A DNA stretch of 64,000 nucleotides from positions 558,001-622,000 of the forward strand of contig NZ_NEVK01000003.1 of assembly GCF_002261265.1 (NCBI RefSeq), written 5' to 3'. Position numbers and translations under genes: made by a program. This stretch comes from Bordetella genomosp. 7 (GTDB lineage Bacteria > Pseudomonadota > Gammaproteobacteria > Burkholderiales > Burkholderiaceae_B). Of the stretch, positions 1 to 11,801 are shown piece after piece. The notes below the pieces were generated by a model. That model had not been told where the DNA came from. It was given only the letters and a program-made list of their open reading frames with translations, and searched no databases. Within the stretch, counting starts at the first letter, position 1. The number at the start of each line of letters is the position of its first letter.

Positions 1-1
1 C

Positions 2-649
2 TATGCCCAGGCGCTGGGCGCGGCCGATGCCCATTTTGCGCAGGGCTCGGTGGGGGCGGGGCGCGGCATGTCGTCATTCTCGCTGAAGGGCGGCATCGGA
101 TCGGCGTCGCGCGTGGCAGAGATCCAGCCCGGCCTGCGTTACACCGTTGGAGCGCTGGTGCTGGCCAACTTCGGCAGGCTGCCCGCCCTGACGATCGCGG
201 GCCGCCCATTCGGCCGCGAGCTGGCGCTGCGGCAGGATCGGGCCGTGGCCGCCGATGCGGCGCGCCCGGAGCAGGGCTCTATCATTCTGCTGCTGGCCAC
301 CGACGCGCCTCTGGATGCGCGGCAGTTGCGGCGCGTGGCGTTGCGCGCCGGGGCCGGGCTGGCCCGCACCGGGTCGGTGTTCGGCCATGGAAGCGGAGAC
401 ATCGCCCTGGCGTTTTCCACCGCCTACACCGTTCCGCACCTGGCCGAACGCGGCATGCCGGCCGTGTCCATGCTGCACGAAACCCGCATCGACCCCTTGT
501 TCGAGGCGGCCGCCGAATCCTGCGAACAGGCCATCGTGGCGGCCCTGTGGCACGCCGAATCGGTCACCGGGCGCGACGGCCACCGTCGCGCCTGCATCCG
601 CGAAGCCGCGCCCGAATGGCGCCAATGGCTGGCCCGCACCGAACTGTAG
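2..649 (+). CDS. P1 (DmpA-type) aminopeptidase, 5'-truncated
   Basis: The reading frame is open from the window edge, so only the C-terminal 215 residues are present. The fragment contains GSVGAGRGM followed by the KGGIG-SASR block. In the DmpA/S58 family the precursor cuts itself at this Gly-Ser bond and the new N-terminal Ser is the nucleophile. The family releases N-terminal L-residues from peptides and hydrolyses D-amino-acid esters or amides; substrate cannot be read here. The rest matches the family's beta-subunit core (FGHGSGDIALAFSTA). A DppA-type D-aminopeptidase follows about 50 bp later on the same strand, suggesting a peptide-scavenging operon that begins outside the window. Confidence 0.9.
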   Translation, partial: YAQALGAADAHFAQGSVGAGRGMSSFSLKGGIGSASRVAEIQPGLRYTVGALVLANFGRLPALTIAGRPFGRELALRQDRAVAADAARPEQGSIILLLATDAPLDARQLRRVALRAGAGLARTGSVFGHGSGDIALAFSTAYTVPHLAERGMPAVSMLHETRIDPLFEAAAESCEQAIVAALWHAESVTGRDGHRRACIREAAPEWRQWLARTEL

Positions 650-698
650 GCCGGCTTGTCGGGCCGTCACGGGCCCATACTCTTTCTAGCCCGCATCT

Positions 699-1517
699 AT
701 GAAAATCCTGATTTCCACCGACATCGAGGGCGTGGCCGGCGTATTTCACGCCGAGCAGACGCGGCCGGGCAACGGCGAATACGAACGCGCGCGCGCCTGG
801 ATGACCGGCGAGGCCAATGCCGCCATCGAAGGCGCGTTCGACGGCGGCGCCGACGAGGTGCTGGTCAACGATTCGCACGGCGGCTTTCGCAACCTGTTGC
901 CCGACGCGCTCGATGCGCGGGCGCGCGTCGTGCTGGGCAAGCCGCGTTACCTGGGCATGATGGGCGGCCTGGAAGAATCCTGCGACGCGGTCTGCCTGGT
1001 GGGCTACCACGCACGTTCGCAGGCGCGCGGCATACTGGCGCATACGATCAACAGTTTTGCGTACGCGCGCGTATTCATCAACGGCGTCGAGCTGGGCGAA
1101 GCCGGCCTGTACGGGGCGCTTGCCGGCGAACTGGGCGTGCCCGTGATCATGGCCAGCGGCGATGATGTCTTCATCGAAGAGACTCGGCCGCTGTTCCCGC
1201 GCGCCCGCTGGGTGCAGACCAAGGTGGCGCACGGACAGGGCAGCGGCGTGTCGCTGTCGCCCGCGGCCGCGCGCCAGGCCATTGCGGCCGCGGTCCGGGA
1301 CGCCGTGCGCGAGGCCGGCCAGGCGGTTCCCCTGCGTATCGCGCCGCCTATAGAATGCCGGTTGCAGACACAGAGCACGGCGTTGGCCGATCTGTTCTGC
1401 ATGTGGCCCACGCTCGAGCGCGTGGACGGCGTGACCTTGCGCTTTACCGTAGAAAGCATGCAGGCCGCCATCCGCACGCTGAATTGCCTGTCGGCCATGT
1501 CGTCCATGTTGCGCTGA
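699..1517 (+). CDS. dppA: M55 family zinc D-aminopeptidase (DppA-like)
   Basis: A 272-residue protein, the normal length for DppA, which removes N-terminal D-residues from short D-peptides such as D-Ala-D-Ala. The expected metal ligands are visible: Asp8 and Glu10 in STDIEG, His60 in NDSHGG, His104 in VGYHAR and a Glu in the ELGE segment near 131-134. His115 (ILAHT) fits the proposed catalytic His. The ATG at 699 is fixed by the family N-terminus MKILISTDIEG. It lies between a DmpA-type peptidase and aminopeptidase P on the same strand; the next gene's ribosome binding site overlaps its stop codon, so the two are probably co-transcribed. The substrate is inferred from the family. Confidence 0.9.
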   Translation: MKILISTDIEGVAGVFHAEQTRPGNGEYERARAWMTGEANAAIEGAFDGGADEVLVNDSHGGFRNLLPDALDARARVVLGKPRYLGMMGGLEESCDAVCLVGYHARSQARGILAHTINSFAYARVFINGVELGEAGLYGALAGELGVPVIMASGDDVFIEETRPLFPRARWVQTKVAHGQGSGVSLSPAAARQAIAAAVRDAVREAGQAVPLRIAPPIECRLQTQSTALADLFCMWPTLERVDGVTLRFTVESMQAAIRTLNCLSAMSSMLR

Positions 1518-1525
1518 GGAACCCC

Positions 1526-3322
1526 ATGTCCCCCACCGATACCCGTATCGCCAGGCTCAGGCAGGCCATGCGCCGCCGCGGCCTGGATGCCTGCATCATT
1601 CCGTCGGCCGACCCGCATCTGTCCGAATACCTGCCGGCCCGCTGGCAGGGGCGCGAGTGGCTCAGCGGGTTCACCGGATCGGTGGGCACGGTGGTGGTCA
1701 CGGCCGATTTCGCCGGCCTGTGGGTCGACAGCCGCTATTGGGTCCAGGCCGAGGCTCAACTGGCCGGAACCGGCATGCAACTGATGAAAATCGCCGCCGC
1801 GAACACGCCCGGCCACGTCGAATGGCTGGCCTCGCGCCTGCGCGCCGGCCAGCGCGTGGGGGTGGACGGCAACGTGCTGGGGCTGTCGGCATTCCGCGCC
1901 TTGTGGGCCGCCCTGCAGCCGCTGGGAGCCAGCCTGGACATCCTGGCCGACCCGCTGGCAGATGTCTGGACGGACCGTCCCGGCCTGCCCGACGCCCCGG
2001 TGTATCCCCACGAGCCGCCTTATGCCTGCGCCAGCCGCGCCGACAAACTGGCCCGGTTGCGTCAAGCCATGCGCTCGCACGGCGCGGATGTCCACCTGGT
2101 GTCCACACTGGACGACATTGCCTGGCTTCTGAATCTGCGCGGCGCAGACGTGCCCTACAACCCGGTGTTCCTTGCCCACGCGCTGGTCGGCCCGGACCAC
2201 GCCACGCTGTTCGTGGGCGACGGCAAGATCAGCGCGGCCCTGCGCGCCTCGCTCGCCGCCGACGGTATCGACGTGGCTCCGTATGGGCTGGCGGCCGAGG
2301 CGCTGGGCTCACTGCAGCGCGACCAGGTCCTGCTGATCGACCCGGCGCGCGTGACGTGCGGGGTGTTCCATGCCATGGACCCCGAAGTGCCCCGCATCGA
2401 AGCCATCAACCCCACCACGCTGTTCAAATCGCGCAAGTCCGAAGCCGAGCTCGCGCATGTGCGCCAGGCGATGGAACAGGACGGCGCGGCGCTGTGCGAG
2501 TTCTTCGCATGGTTCGAAGACAGCCTGGGCAAGCAAGTCATCAGCGAGCTCACCATCGACGAGCAGATCACGGCGGCGCGCGCGCGCCGCCCCGGCTACG
2601 TGTGCCCCAGCTTCGCCACCATTGCCGGCTTCAACGCCAACGGCGCCATGCCGCACTACCGCGCGACACCGGAATCGCATGCGGTGATCGAAGGCGACGG
2701 CCTGCTGCTCATCGATTCCGGCGGGCAGTATCTGGGCGGCACCACCGACATCACGCGGGTAGTCGCGGTGGGGCGGCCCAGCGCCGACCAGAAGGTCGAT
2801 TTCACGCTGGTGCTCAAGGGCATGATCGCCCTGTCGCGCGCCGCGTTCCCCCGCGGCACGCCGTCGCCCATGCTCGACGCCATTGCCCGCGCGCCCATCT
2901 GGCAGGGCGGGGCGGAATACGGCCACGGAACCGGCCATGGCGTCGGGTATTTCCTGAATGTGCACGAGGGCCCGCAGGTGATTTCGTACCGCGCCGCCCC
3001 GGGCCCCCATACGGCCATGGAGCCGGGCATGATCACCTCCAACGAGCCGGGCATCTACCGGCCGGGCCGTTGGGGCGTGCGCATCGAAAACCTGGTGGCC
3101 AACCGGAGCTGGCTCGAAAACGAGTCGGGCGAGTTCCTGTGTTTCGAGACGCTCACCCTGTGTCCCATCGACACCCGCTGCATCGACGCATCGTTGCTGC
3201 GGCCCGACGAAATCGCCTGGCTGGACGACTATCATCGCACGGTCCGCGAGCGCGTCGCCCCCCTGGTGCAGGGCAGGGCGCTCGACTGGCTGCAGGAGCG
3301 CACGCGGCCCGTGCAGGGCTGA
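1526..3322 (+). CDS. pepP: Xaa-Pro aminopeptidase (M24B)
   Basis: A 598-residue large-form aminopeptidase P, which removes an N-terminal residue preceding proline. The first ~310 residues are two creatinase-like N-terminal domains (YLPARWQGREWLSGFTGSVG is typical); the rest is the pita-bread catalytic domain. The dinuclear metal ligands are present: Asp in LLIDSGG and TTDITRV (about 396 and 407), His in HGTGHGVG (about 470), Glu in TSNEPG (about 505) and in the ENLV segment (about 521). I chose the ATG at 1526 because GAGGAA overlaps the dppA stop just upstream; the open frame runs further 5' without family similarity. Length fits the long (~600 aa) bacterial/eukaryotic type, not the ~440 aa E. 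coli PepP. Confidence 0.93.
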   Translation: MSPTDTRIARLRQAMRRRGLDACIIPSADPHLSEYLPARWQGREWLSGFTGSVGTVVVTADFAGLWVDSRYWVQAEAQLAGTGMQLMKIAAANTPGHVEWLASRLRAGQRVGVDGNVLGLSAFRALWAALQPLGASLDILADPLADVWTDRPGLPDAPVYPHEPPYACASRADKLARLRQAMRSHGADVHLVSTLDDIAWLLNLRGADVPYNPVFLAHALVGPDHATLFVGDGKISAALRASLAADGIDVAPYGLAAEALGSLQRDQVLLIDPARVTCGVFHAMDPEVPRIEAINPTTLFKSRKSEAELAHVRQAMEQDGAALCEFFAWFEDSLGKQVISELTIDEQITAARARRPGYVCPSFATIAGFNANGAMPHYRATPESHAVIEGDGLLLIDSGGQYLGGTTDITRVVAVGRPSADQKVDFTLVLKGMIALSRAAFPRGTPSPMLDAIARAPIWQGGAEYGHGTGHGVGYFLNVHEGPQVISYRAAPGPHTAMEPGMITSNEPGIYRPGRWGVRIENLVANRSWLENESGEFLCFETLTLCPIDTRCIDASLLRPDEIAWLDDYHRTVRERVAPLVQGRALDWLQERTRPVQG

Positions 3323-3375
3323 GCCGCCGGCCCATTCGCCTTCTGTTACGCACCGGTCATCCGGGAAAACCCCTG

Positions 3376-5089
<1,714 letters not shown>

Positions 5090-5944
5090 ATGAAAGCCTG
5101 CGGTTTCGACATCGGCCTGGACCACCCGTTTTTTCTCATTGCCGGCCCGTGCGTCATCGAGTCGCGCGAACTGGCCTTCGATACCGCCGGCCGCCTGAAA
5201 GACATCACGGCGAAACTGGGTATCCCGTTCATCTATAAAAGCTCGTTCGACAAGGCCAACCGCAGTTCGGGCAAGTCGTTCCGGGGCCTGGGCATCGACG
5301 AAGGCCTCAAGATCCTGGCCGACGTGCGCGCCCAGCTCGGCGTGCCCGTGCTCACCGACGTGCATGAAACCGAGCAGGTGGCCATGGTGGCCTCGGTCGT
5401 CGACATGCTGCAGACGCCCGCCTTCCTGTGCCGCCAGACCGATTTCATCCGGGCCTGCGCGGCCACCCTCAAGCCGGTCAACATCAAGAAGGGCCAGTTC
5501 CTGGCGCCGCACGACATGGTGCAGGTGGCGCAAAAGGCCCGCGACGCCGCCATCGAGGCCGGTGGCGACGGCAGTAACATCCTCGTGTGCGAACGTGGCG
5601 CTTCTTTCGGATACAACAACTTAGTGTCCGACATGCGCTCGCTGGCTATCATGCGGGAAACCGGCTGCCCGGTCGTCTTCGACGCCACCCATTCGGTGCA
5701 GTTGCCGGGCGGGCAGGGAACCTCGTCGGGCGGGCAGCGCGAATTCGTGCCCGTGCTGGCGCGTGCCGCGGTCGCGGTGGGAATTTCCGGGCTGTTCATG
5801 GAAACCCATCCCGATCCGGCCTGCGCGCTGTCCGATGGTCCCAACGCCGTACCGCTGGACTTGATGCCGGGCCTGCTCGAATCACTGGTCGAACTCGATC
5901 GCGTCACCAAACGCAACGGCTTCATCGAAAACCAGTTCATCTGA
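5090..5944 (+). CDS. kdsA: 3-deoxy-8-phosphooctulonate synthase
   Basis: 284 residues. It condenses phosphoenolpyruvate with arabinose 5-phosphate to KDO-8-phosphate for the lipopolysaccharide inner core. Family blocks are clear: [35 protein letters not shown], the ..RQTDF.. segment and [13 protein letters not shown]. The residue after GP is Cys21; in the KdsA family a Cys here marks the metal-dependent class, whereas the E. coli-type enzyme has Asn. It starts directly after the pyrG stop and is followed 50 bp later by eno, an order common in proteobacteria and consistent with one operon. Confidence 0.98.
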   Translation: MKACGFDIGLDHPFFLIAGPCVIESRELAFDTAGRLKDITAKLGIPFIYKSSFDKANRSSGKSFRGLGIDEGLKILADVRAQLGVPVLTDVHETEQVAMVASVVDMLQTPAFLCRQTDFIRACAATLKPVNIKKGQFLAPHDMVQVAQKARDAAIEAGGDGSNILVCERGASFGYNNLVSDMRSLAIMRETGCPVVFDATHSVQLPGGQGTSSGGQREFVPVLARAAVAVGISGLFMETHPDPACALSDGPNAVPLDLMPGLLESLVELDRVTKRNGFIENQFI

Positions 5945-5949
5945 ACTGA

Positions 5950-7281
<1,332 letters not shown>

Positions 7282-7286
7282 TCGAA

Positions 7287-7305
7287 CCGGGCGCCTGGCG
7301 CCCGG
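7287..7305 (+). other. GC-rich stem-loop between eno and ftsB
   Basis: A perfect 9-bp inverted repeat (CCGGGCGCC, single T, GGCGCCCGG). There is no T-tract, so it is more likely an mRNA 3'-end or stability element separating eno from ftsB than a strong terminator. Confidence 0.4.
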
Positions 7306-7343
7306 CCCCTGCGGTCCGCCGCAATAGTCAAGGGTGTCTGTCT

Positions 7344-7682
7344 ATGCGCCTGCTGTTCCTGGTGCTGCTGGTTCTGGTGGTCCTGATCCAGTATCCGCTC
7401 TGGCTGGGCAAGGGTGGCTGGTTCAAGGTATGGGACCTGCAACGTCAGGTGGCGGCGCAGCATGACATCAACGAAGGCCTGCGGGCGCGCAATGCGGCGC
7501 TCGAGGCCGAAGTCCGAGACCTGGCCACGGGCGTGGGCGCCATCGAAGAACGCGCCCGCAGCGAACTGGGCATGATGCGCGAAGGCGAGGTCTTCGTGCA
7601 TATCCTGCCCCCGGGCAGCCCGGTGCCTCCCCAGGCCCAGCCCGCGCCGTCATCCGGCAAGCCGGCTGCGCCGCGCCGCTGA
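7344..7682 (+). CDS. ftsB: Cell division protein FtsB
   Basis: 112 residues with the FtsB plan: a short cytoplasmic start, one membrane helix (about 3-21, [19 protein letters not shown]), then a periplasmic coiled coil (about 30-70). FtsB bridges FtsL and FtsQ in the divisome. The conserved W-LG..GW segment after the helix and the position after eno support the call. The C-terminal ~25 residues are Pro/Ala-rich and probably disordered. The ATG is placed so that the membrane helix begins at residue 3. It converges on the minus-strand TadE-like gene with only 8 bp between the stops. Confidence 0.92.
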   Translation: MRLLFLVLLVLVVLIQYPLWLGKGGWFKVWDLQRQVAAQHDINEGLRARNAALEAEVRDLATGVGAIEERARSELGMMREGEVFVHILPPGSPVPPQAQPAPSSGKPAAPRR

Positions 7683-7690
7683 CCTTCCCG

Positions 7691-8410
7691 TCACGGCGGC
7701 TTTCCGTTACAGCCTTCCGCACCGTAGCCTACGGCTTCATGCCGTACGGCGGGCGCAGCGTGCCAGTCCACCGGATGCGATTGCATTTCGATGCGCAGCT
7801 CCAGCCGCAGCGCCAGCAGGCCTTTGGCCAGCCAGGGGCGGGCGCAGGGCCCGGCCGCGTCCGCCACCGTGCGCAGCAAGGTGCGGGTCAGGGGAGCCAG
7901 CGGCCTGTGCGGGTAGGTCAGGCGCAGCCACAGGGTGTTGGCGTCGTAGATGGTATGCCCGGCGATGGCCCCGCGCGAGGCATGATGTTCGGCCTGGTAA
8001 TCGTTGCTTGCCGCGATGCGGCCCGCGGCGCCGGGCACGCGCAGCCCCGCCCGCGCGTGGGCCCGTACGGCCTCGGGGGCGGGCTGCAGAATAGCGATGC
8101 GCCAGCCGTGCGCGGGGCCGCCGTCCTGGGTTGGCGGCACGCCGGCCGCGTCGGCGCCCGCGTGCGATGCAAACGCCCGCGCAATGACTTCGGGGTGGCC
8201 GTGGTGCAGGGCGCCCGCGCGGGCGGCTTCGACCAGGGCCACATAGGTGCGCTGCCACGCCAGCTGCCAGTGCGTGGCTTCGATCACCAGCATGGCAAGC
8301 AGCAGCAGTGGCGGTGCGGCAATGGCAAATTCCACCAGCGCCGCCCCGCGGCTGGGGCGGCGAACGGCGCGCAACCGTCGGCAATGCGAACGACGAACAA
8401 CACAGGGCAT
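7691..8410 (-). CDS. TadE-like pilus assembly protein
   Basis: 239 residues from the ATG at 8410; an in-frame TTG at 8455 would add 15 residues. The N-terminus carries the TadE-type signature: a basic stretch with RRPSRGAALVEFAIAAPPLLLLAMLVIEATHW, where the Glu of VEF sits at the start of one hydrophobic helix as in prepilin-like TadE/TadF proteins. The remaining ~180 residues are predicted extracytoplasmic with no further domain I recognise. No other tad genes (ATPase, TadB/C, flp) are in the window, so this is an orphan copy or is served by a distant locus. It lies 92 bp downstream of hslO on the same strand. Function is inferred from the N-terminal motif only. Confidence 0.65.
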   Translation of the reverse strand: MPCVVRRSHCRRLRAVRRPSRGAALVEFAIAAPPLLLLAMLVIEATHWQLAWQRTYVALVEAARAGALHHGHPEVIARAFASHAGADAAGVPPTQDGGPAHGWRIAILQPAPEAVRAHARAGLRVPGAAGRIAASNDYQAEHHASRGAIAGHTIYDANTLWLRLTYPHRPLAPLTRTLLRTVADAAGPCARPWLAKGLLALRLELRIEMQSHPVDWHAAPAVRHEAVGYGAEGCNGKPP

Positions 8411-8502
8411 GGCCGCCAGTGTGCGCCGCCGCTGCCGCGCCGTCGATTGTGGCAATTACGCCAGGGTGTATTGCTCCTGGCCGAAGGCCGGCCGCCTGCC
8501 GC

Positions 8503-9420
8503 CTAGTGCACCGTGGGCGGATCCTGCTCGGGCATGGGGCGCGCCGGGGCAAACAGCCCGGAGCAATCGACGGAATCGAACTCGTACGGCTTGCCGCAGA
8601 AGTCGCAGGTGACGCGCACGGTGCCCTCTTCGGCCAGGATTGCCTTGATTTCGTCTTCGCCCAGCGTGCGCAGCATGCCCGAAACGCGTTCGCGCGTGCA
8701 CGTGCAATGCCAGCGCACGTTCGCGGGTTCGAACGTCAGCAGCGTTTCTTCCCAGTACAGCCGGTGGATCAGCGTGTCTGTGTCGGTGTGCACCAGCTCG
8801 TCGGGCTTGAGCGTGTCGGCCAGCAGGGTGGCGCGCGCCATCGTTTCGGCCGCATTGCCGCCCTGCGCCGTGCCGCCATGGTCGGGCAGGCGCTGCACCA
8901 GTAGCCCGCCGGCGTGCTCGCCGTTGGCTTGCAGCCACAGGCGCGTATCCAGTTGCTCGGACGCTTTCATGTAGTGCTGCAGCACCTGCGCCACGGTGTC
9001 GCCTTCCAGCGGCACGATGCCCTGATAGGTTTGCTGGCCCGGCACTTTGCGACGCGGGTCCAGCAGCACGATGAAGCGGCCCTGCCCGTCGGCATTGAGC
9101 AGGCTTTGCAGGTCGCCATCGGCGGGCACTTCGTGGCCGTCGCGCACCTTGACCGTTGCGCGCAGGCTCAGGTCGGACTGGCATTCGACGACCAGCAGCG
9201 CGATCGGCCCGCTGCCCTGGATCTGCAGCACGAGCGAGCCTTCGAACTTGATATTGGCCGCCAGCAGCGTGGCGGCGGCCATCAGTTCGCCCAGCAGGCG
9301 TTGCACGGCGGGTGGGTATTGATGGTGTTCCTGGGCCTGGCGCCAGGTTTCGCTCAGGCGCACGGCCTGCACCCGCACCGTGCGGTCTTCGAACAGGAAT
9401 TTCTTGAGTTGATCGGTCAT
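8503..9420 (-). CDS. hslO: Hsp33 redox-regulated chaperonin
   Basis: 305 residues. Hsp33 is a cytoplasmic holdase that is switched on by oxidation. The N-terminal substrate-binding domain (starting DQLKKFLFEDRTVRVQAVRLSETW, with GSGPIALLVVE) is typical. The C-terminal redox switch has four zinc-binding cysteines in the order CxC then CxxC: WHCTCTRERV near residue 237 and VTCDFCGKPYEF near residue 270. The gene follows the carbonic-anhydrase-like gene by 38 bp on the same strand, so the two may share a transcript. Confidence 0.96.
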   Translation of the reverse strand: MTDQLKKFLFEDRTVRVQAVRLSETWRQAQEHHQYPPAVQRLLGELMAAATLLAANIKFEGSLVLQIQGSGPIALLVVECQSDLSLRATVKVRDGHEVPADGDLQSLLNADGQGRFIVLLDPRRKVPGQQTYQGIVPLEGDTVAQVLQHYMKASEQLDTRLWLQANGEHAGGLLVQRLPDHGGTAQGGNAAETMARATLLADTLKPDELVHTDTDTLIHRLYWEETLLTFEPANVRWHCTCTRERVSGMLRTLGEDEIKAILAEEGTVRVTCDFCGKPYEFDSVDCSGLFAPARPMPEQDPPTVH

Positions 9421-9458
9421 ACAGGAATGTTAGCCGATCAAAAGGCCCGCCGCGCGGG

Positions 9459-9980
9459 TTATCCGACGCGTTTCAGGGCCTGCTTGTAATGCCTGGCGCG
9501 GGCCTCGTAGACGCGGTTGTTCTGTTGCATGTCGGCGATTTCTTCGGGGCTGAGTTCGCGCACCACCTTACCCACGCCGATGACCAGCGAGTTATCGGGA
9601 ATGATGCGGCCTTCGGGAATAATGGCCCCGGCGCCCACCAGGCAGTTGCGACCGATCACGGCGTTGTTCAGCACAATAGCCTGCATGCCGATCAGGGCGC
9701 CCTCATGGATGGTGCAGCCGTGCAGCATGGCCTGGTGCCCCACGGTGACACGCGGGCCGATGGTCATCGGGCAGCCTTCGTCCACGTGCAGCACGCTGGA
9801 TTCCTGGATGTTGGTGCCTTCGTGCACCACGATAGGAGCGTTGTCGCCGCGGATCGCCACGTGCGACCAGATGCTTGCGCCGGCATGCAGCGTGACATTG
9901 CCGATGATGTCGGCGCTGTCGGCGATATAGACGCTGGGGTCGATGACGGGCGTGTGATCGTCGAGTTGATAGATGGCCAT
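9459..9980 (-). CDS. Gamma-carbonic anhydrase family protein
   Basis: 173 residues forming a left-handed beta-helix of hexapeptide repeats. The three expected metal-ligand histidines are visible in VLHVDEG and VGHQAMLHGCTI, and the conserved RGDNAPI segment is present. YrdA/PaaY-type members are often called carbonic anhydrases, but many have low or no measured activity and some act as thioesterase-like partners of CoA pathways. Here it lies 20 bp downstream of an acyl-CoA synthetase, which makes a CoA-linked role worth considering. The exact reaction cannot be read from sequence. Confidence 0.88.
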   Translation of the reverse strand: MAIYQLDDHTPVIDPSVYIADSADIIGNVTLHAGASIWSHVAIRGDNAPIVVHEGTNIQESSVLHVDEGCPMTIGPRVTVGHQAMLHGCTIHEGALIGMQAIVLNNAVIGRNCLVGAGAIIPEGRIIPDNSLVIGVGKVVRELSPEEIADMQQNNRVYEARARHYKQALKRVG

Positions 9981-10000
9981 GCAACTGTCTCCGGTAGTGG

Positions 10001-11662
10001 TCAGGCGTGTATGCCCGCCTGCGCCTCTTCGCGCTGGCGCAGCACCCTGCGCTGGATTTTACCGGTGGTGGTCATGGGAAGCTCGGCGATGAACTCGATC
10101 TCTTTCGGATATTCATACGGGGCGAGCCGGTCTCGCACGTGCTCTTGCAGCGCCTGCTTGATCTGGTCGGGGTCGCGGTCGGCGTATTCGGCCGTCAGCA
10201 CCACGTATGCCTTGACCAGCGCGCCGCGCTCGGCGTCGGGCTTGGGCACCACGGCGACATTGGCCACGGCGGGATGCCCGAGCAGGCAGTTTTCGACTTC
10301 GCCCGGGCCGATACGGTAGCCGGCCGATTTGAATACGTCGTCCGCGCGGCCGGCGTACCACAGGTAGCCGTCGGCATCCACGGTGGCAAGGTCTCCGGTG
10401 CGGCACCAGTCGCCCGTGAACTTTGCCGCGGTCGCGGCCTCGTTGCGCCAGTAGCCCAAAAACAGGATAGGGTCGGGAAAGCCGTGAATGTCGTAGCGGT
10501 TCAGGGCGATTTCGCCGATTTCACCGGGCGCTACGGGTTGGCCGGCCTCGTCGATGACGGCCACCTGGTGGCCGGGGTACGGGCGGCCCATGCTGCCCGG
10601 CTTGGCGGGCCAGCGCATCCGGCTGTTGCCCACCAGGTAGTTCATTTCCGTCTGGCCGAACATTTCATTGGGCGTGATGCCCAGCGCCGTGCGGCACCAG
10701 TCGAACACGGTTTCGCCCACGCTTTCGCCGGCGCTCATGATGGACCGCAGCGCCAGCTTATAGTGGCTGGCGGGTTCGGGCACGGCTTTCATCATCATCT
10801 TGAGCGCCGTGGGAAACAGGAAGGTGTTGGTGACCTGGTAGCGCTCCATCAGCTCGAATGCGCGTTCGGGCGTGAAGCGCGCCCGCGTGCCGACGATGGG
10901 GTGCCCAAAATACAGCGTGGGCAGCAGGGCGTCCATCATGCCGCCCGTCCAGGCCCAGTCGGCCGGCGACCAGAACACATCATTGGGCTTGGGAAACCAG
11001 TCTTGCGAGGCCACGAACCCCGGCAGATTGCCGATCAGCACGCTATGAGGCAGCAGGGCGCCCTTGGGTGCGCCGGTGGTGCCCGATGTGTAAAGCAGTA
11101 TCGCCGGATCGGATGAACGGGTGGCGACCGGCTTGAATTCCCCGGGCTGGCGGGCCAGCAGGCTGCGCCAGGGCAGCACGCGCTCGTCGGCAAAGCCGAT
11201 GCCGATAACCTGGTGCAGGGCAGGGCAGGTATCGCTGATGGAAAGCAGATTGGCGCTGGATGCGAAATCGACGATCGCGACTCTGGCCTCGGAATCGCGC
11301 AAGCGCGTCTGCAGCGCCTCGGGGCCGAACAAGGGCGACAGGGGCACCACAATGGCGCCGACGCTGTAGATCGCCATGTGGGCCACGGCAGTTTCGGGCC
11401 GTTGCCCTAAAACCACACCCACCCGGTCTCCACGTTCGACGCCCATCTTCACCAGGCCATTGGCCAACTGGTTGGCGGCCTCGGCCAGGCGAGCGTATGT
11501 CCAGACTTCCCGGTTGCCGGCCTCATCTTCGTAATAGATGGCGATGCGACGGGCGTCGGCACTGTTGGCGGCCCAGCGGTGGCAGCATACGTCCGCAATA
11601 TTGAATTGGGATGGCACCAGCCAGTGGAATGTTTGGTAGAGCGCGTGATATTGGTCGTTCAT
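10001..11662 (-). CDS. Acyl-CoA synthetase (AMP-forming)
   Basis: 553 residues of the ANL adenylate-forming superfamily. It activates a carboxylic acid with ATP and couples it to CoA. Motifs in order: the P-loop-like LLYTSGTTGAPKGALLPH (about 185), the GQTEMNYL core, the hinge region WCRTGDLATVDADGYLWYAGRADDVFKSAGYRIGP split between the two domains (about 420-455), and the C-terminal catalytic Lys in MTTTGKIQRR near residue 540. The closest family plan is the acetyl/medium-chain acyl-CoA synthetase group, but the chain length accepted is not determinable. It precedes the gamma-carbonic anhydrase gene by 20 bp, probably the first gene of an operon. Confidence 0.88.
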   Translation of the reverse strand: MNDQYHALYQTFHWLVPSQFNIADVCCHRWAANSADARRIAIYYEDEAGNREVWTYARLAEAANQLANGLVKMGVERGDRVGVVLGQRPETAVAHMAIYSVGAIVVPLSPLFGPEALQTRLRDSEARVAIVDFASSANLLSISDTCPALHQVIGIGFADERVLPWRSLLARQPGEFKPVATRSSDPAILLYTSGTTGAPKGALLPHSVLIGNLPGFVASQDWFPKPNDVFWSPADWAWTGGMMDALLPTLYFGHPIVGTRARFTPERAFELMERYQVTNTFLFPTALKMMMKAVPEPASHYKLALRSIMSAGESVGETVFDWCRTALGITPNEMFGQTEMNYLVGNSRMRWPAKPGSMGRPYPGHQVAVIDEAGQPVAPGEIGEIALNRYDIHGFPDPILFLGYWRNEAATAAKFTGDWCRTGDLATVDADGYLWYAGRADDVFKSAGYRIGPGEVENCLLGHPAVANVAVVPKPDAERGALVKAYVVLTAEYADRDPDQIKQALQEHVRDRLAPYEYPKEIEFIAELPMTTTGKIQRRVLRQREEAQAGIHA

Positions 11663-11801
11663 GGCCCTATGTTGTTAGCGCGCCGGCGAACTGTCCACAG
11701 GGAAAGGCCGCCTGGGGCCGGGGTGCCCCATATGCAAGCATGACCTAGAGGGCCGCAGACTGCAACATTCCCATGCCGCTAAAGGGGACGTATAAGGGTT
11801 T

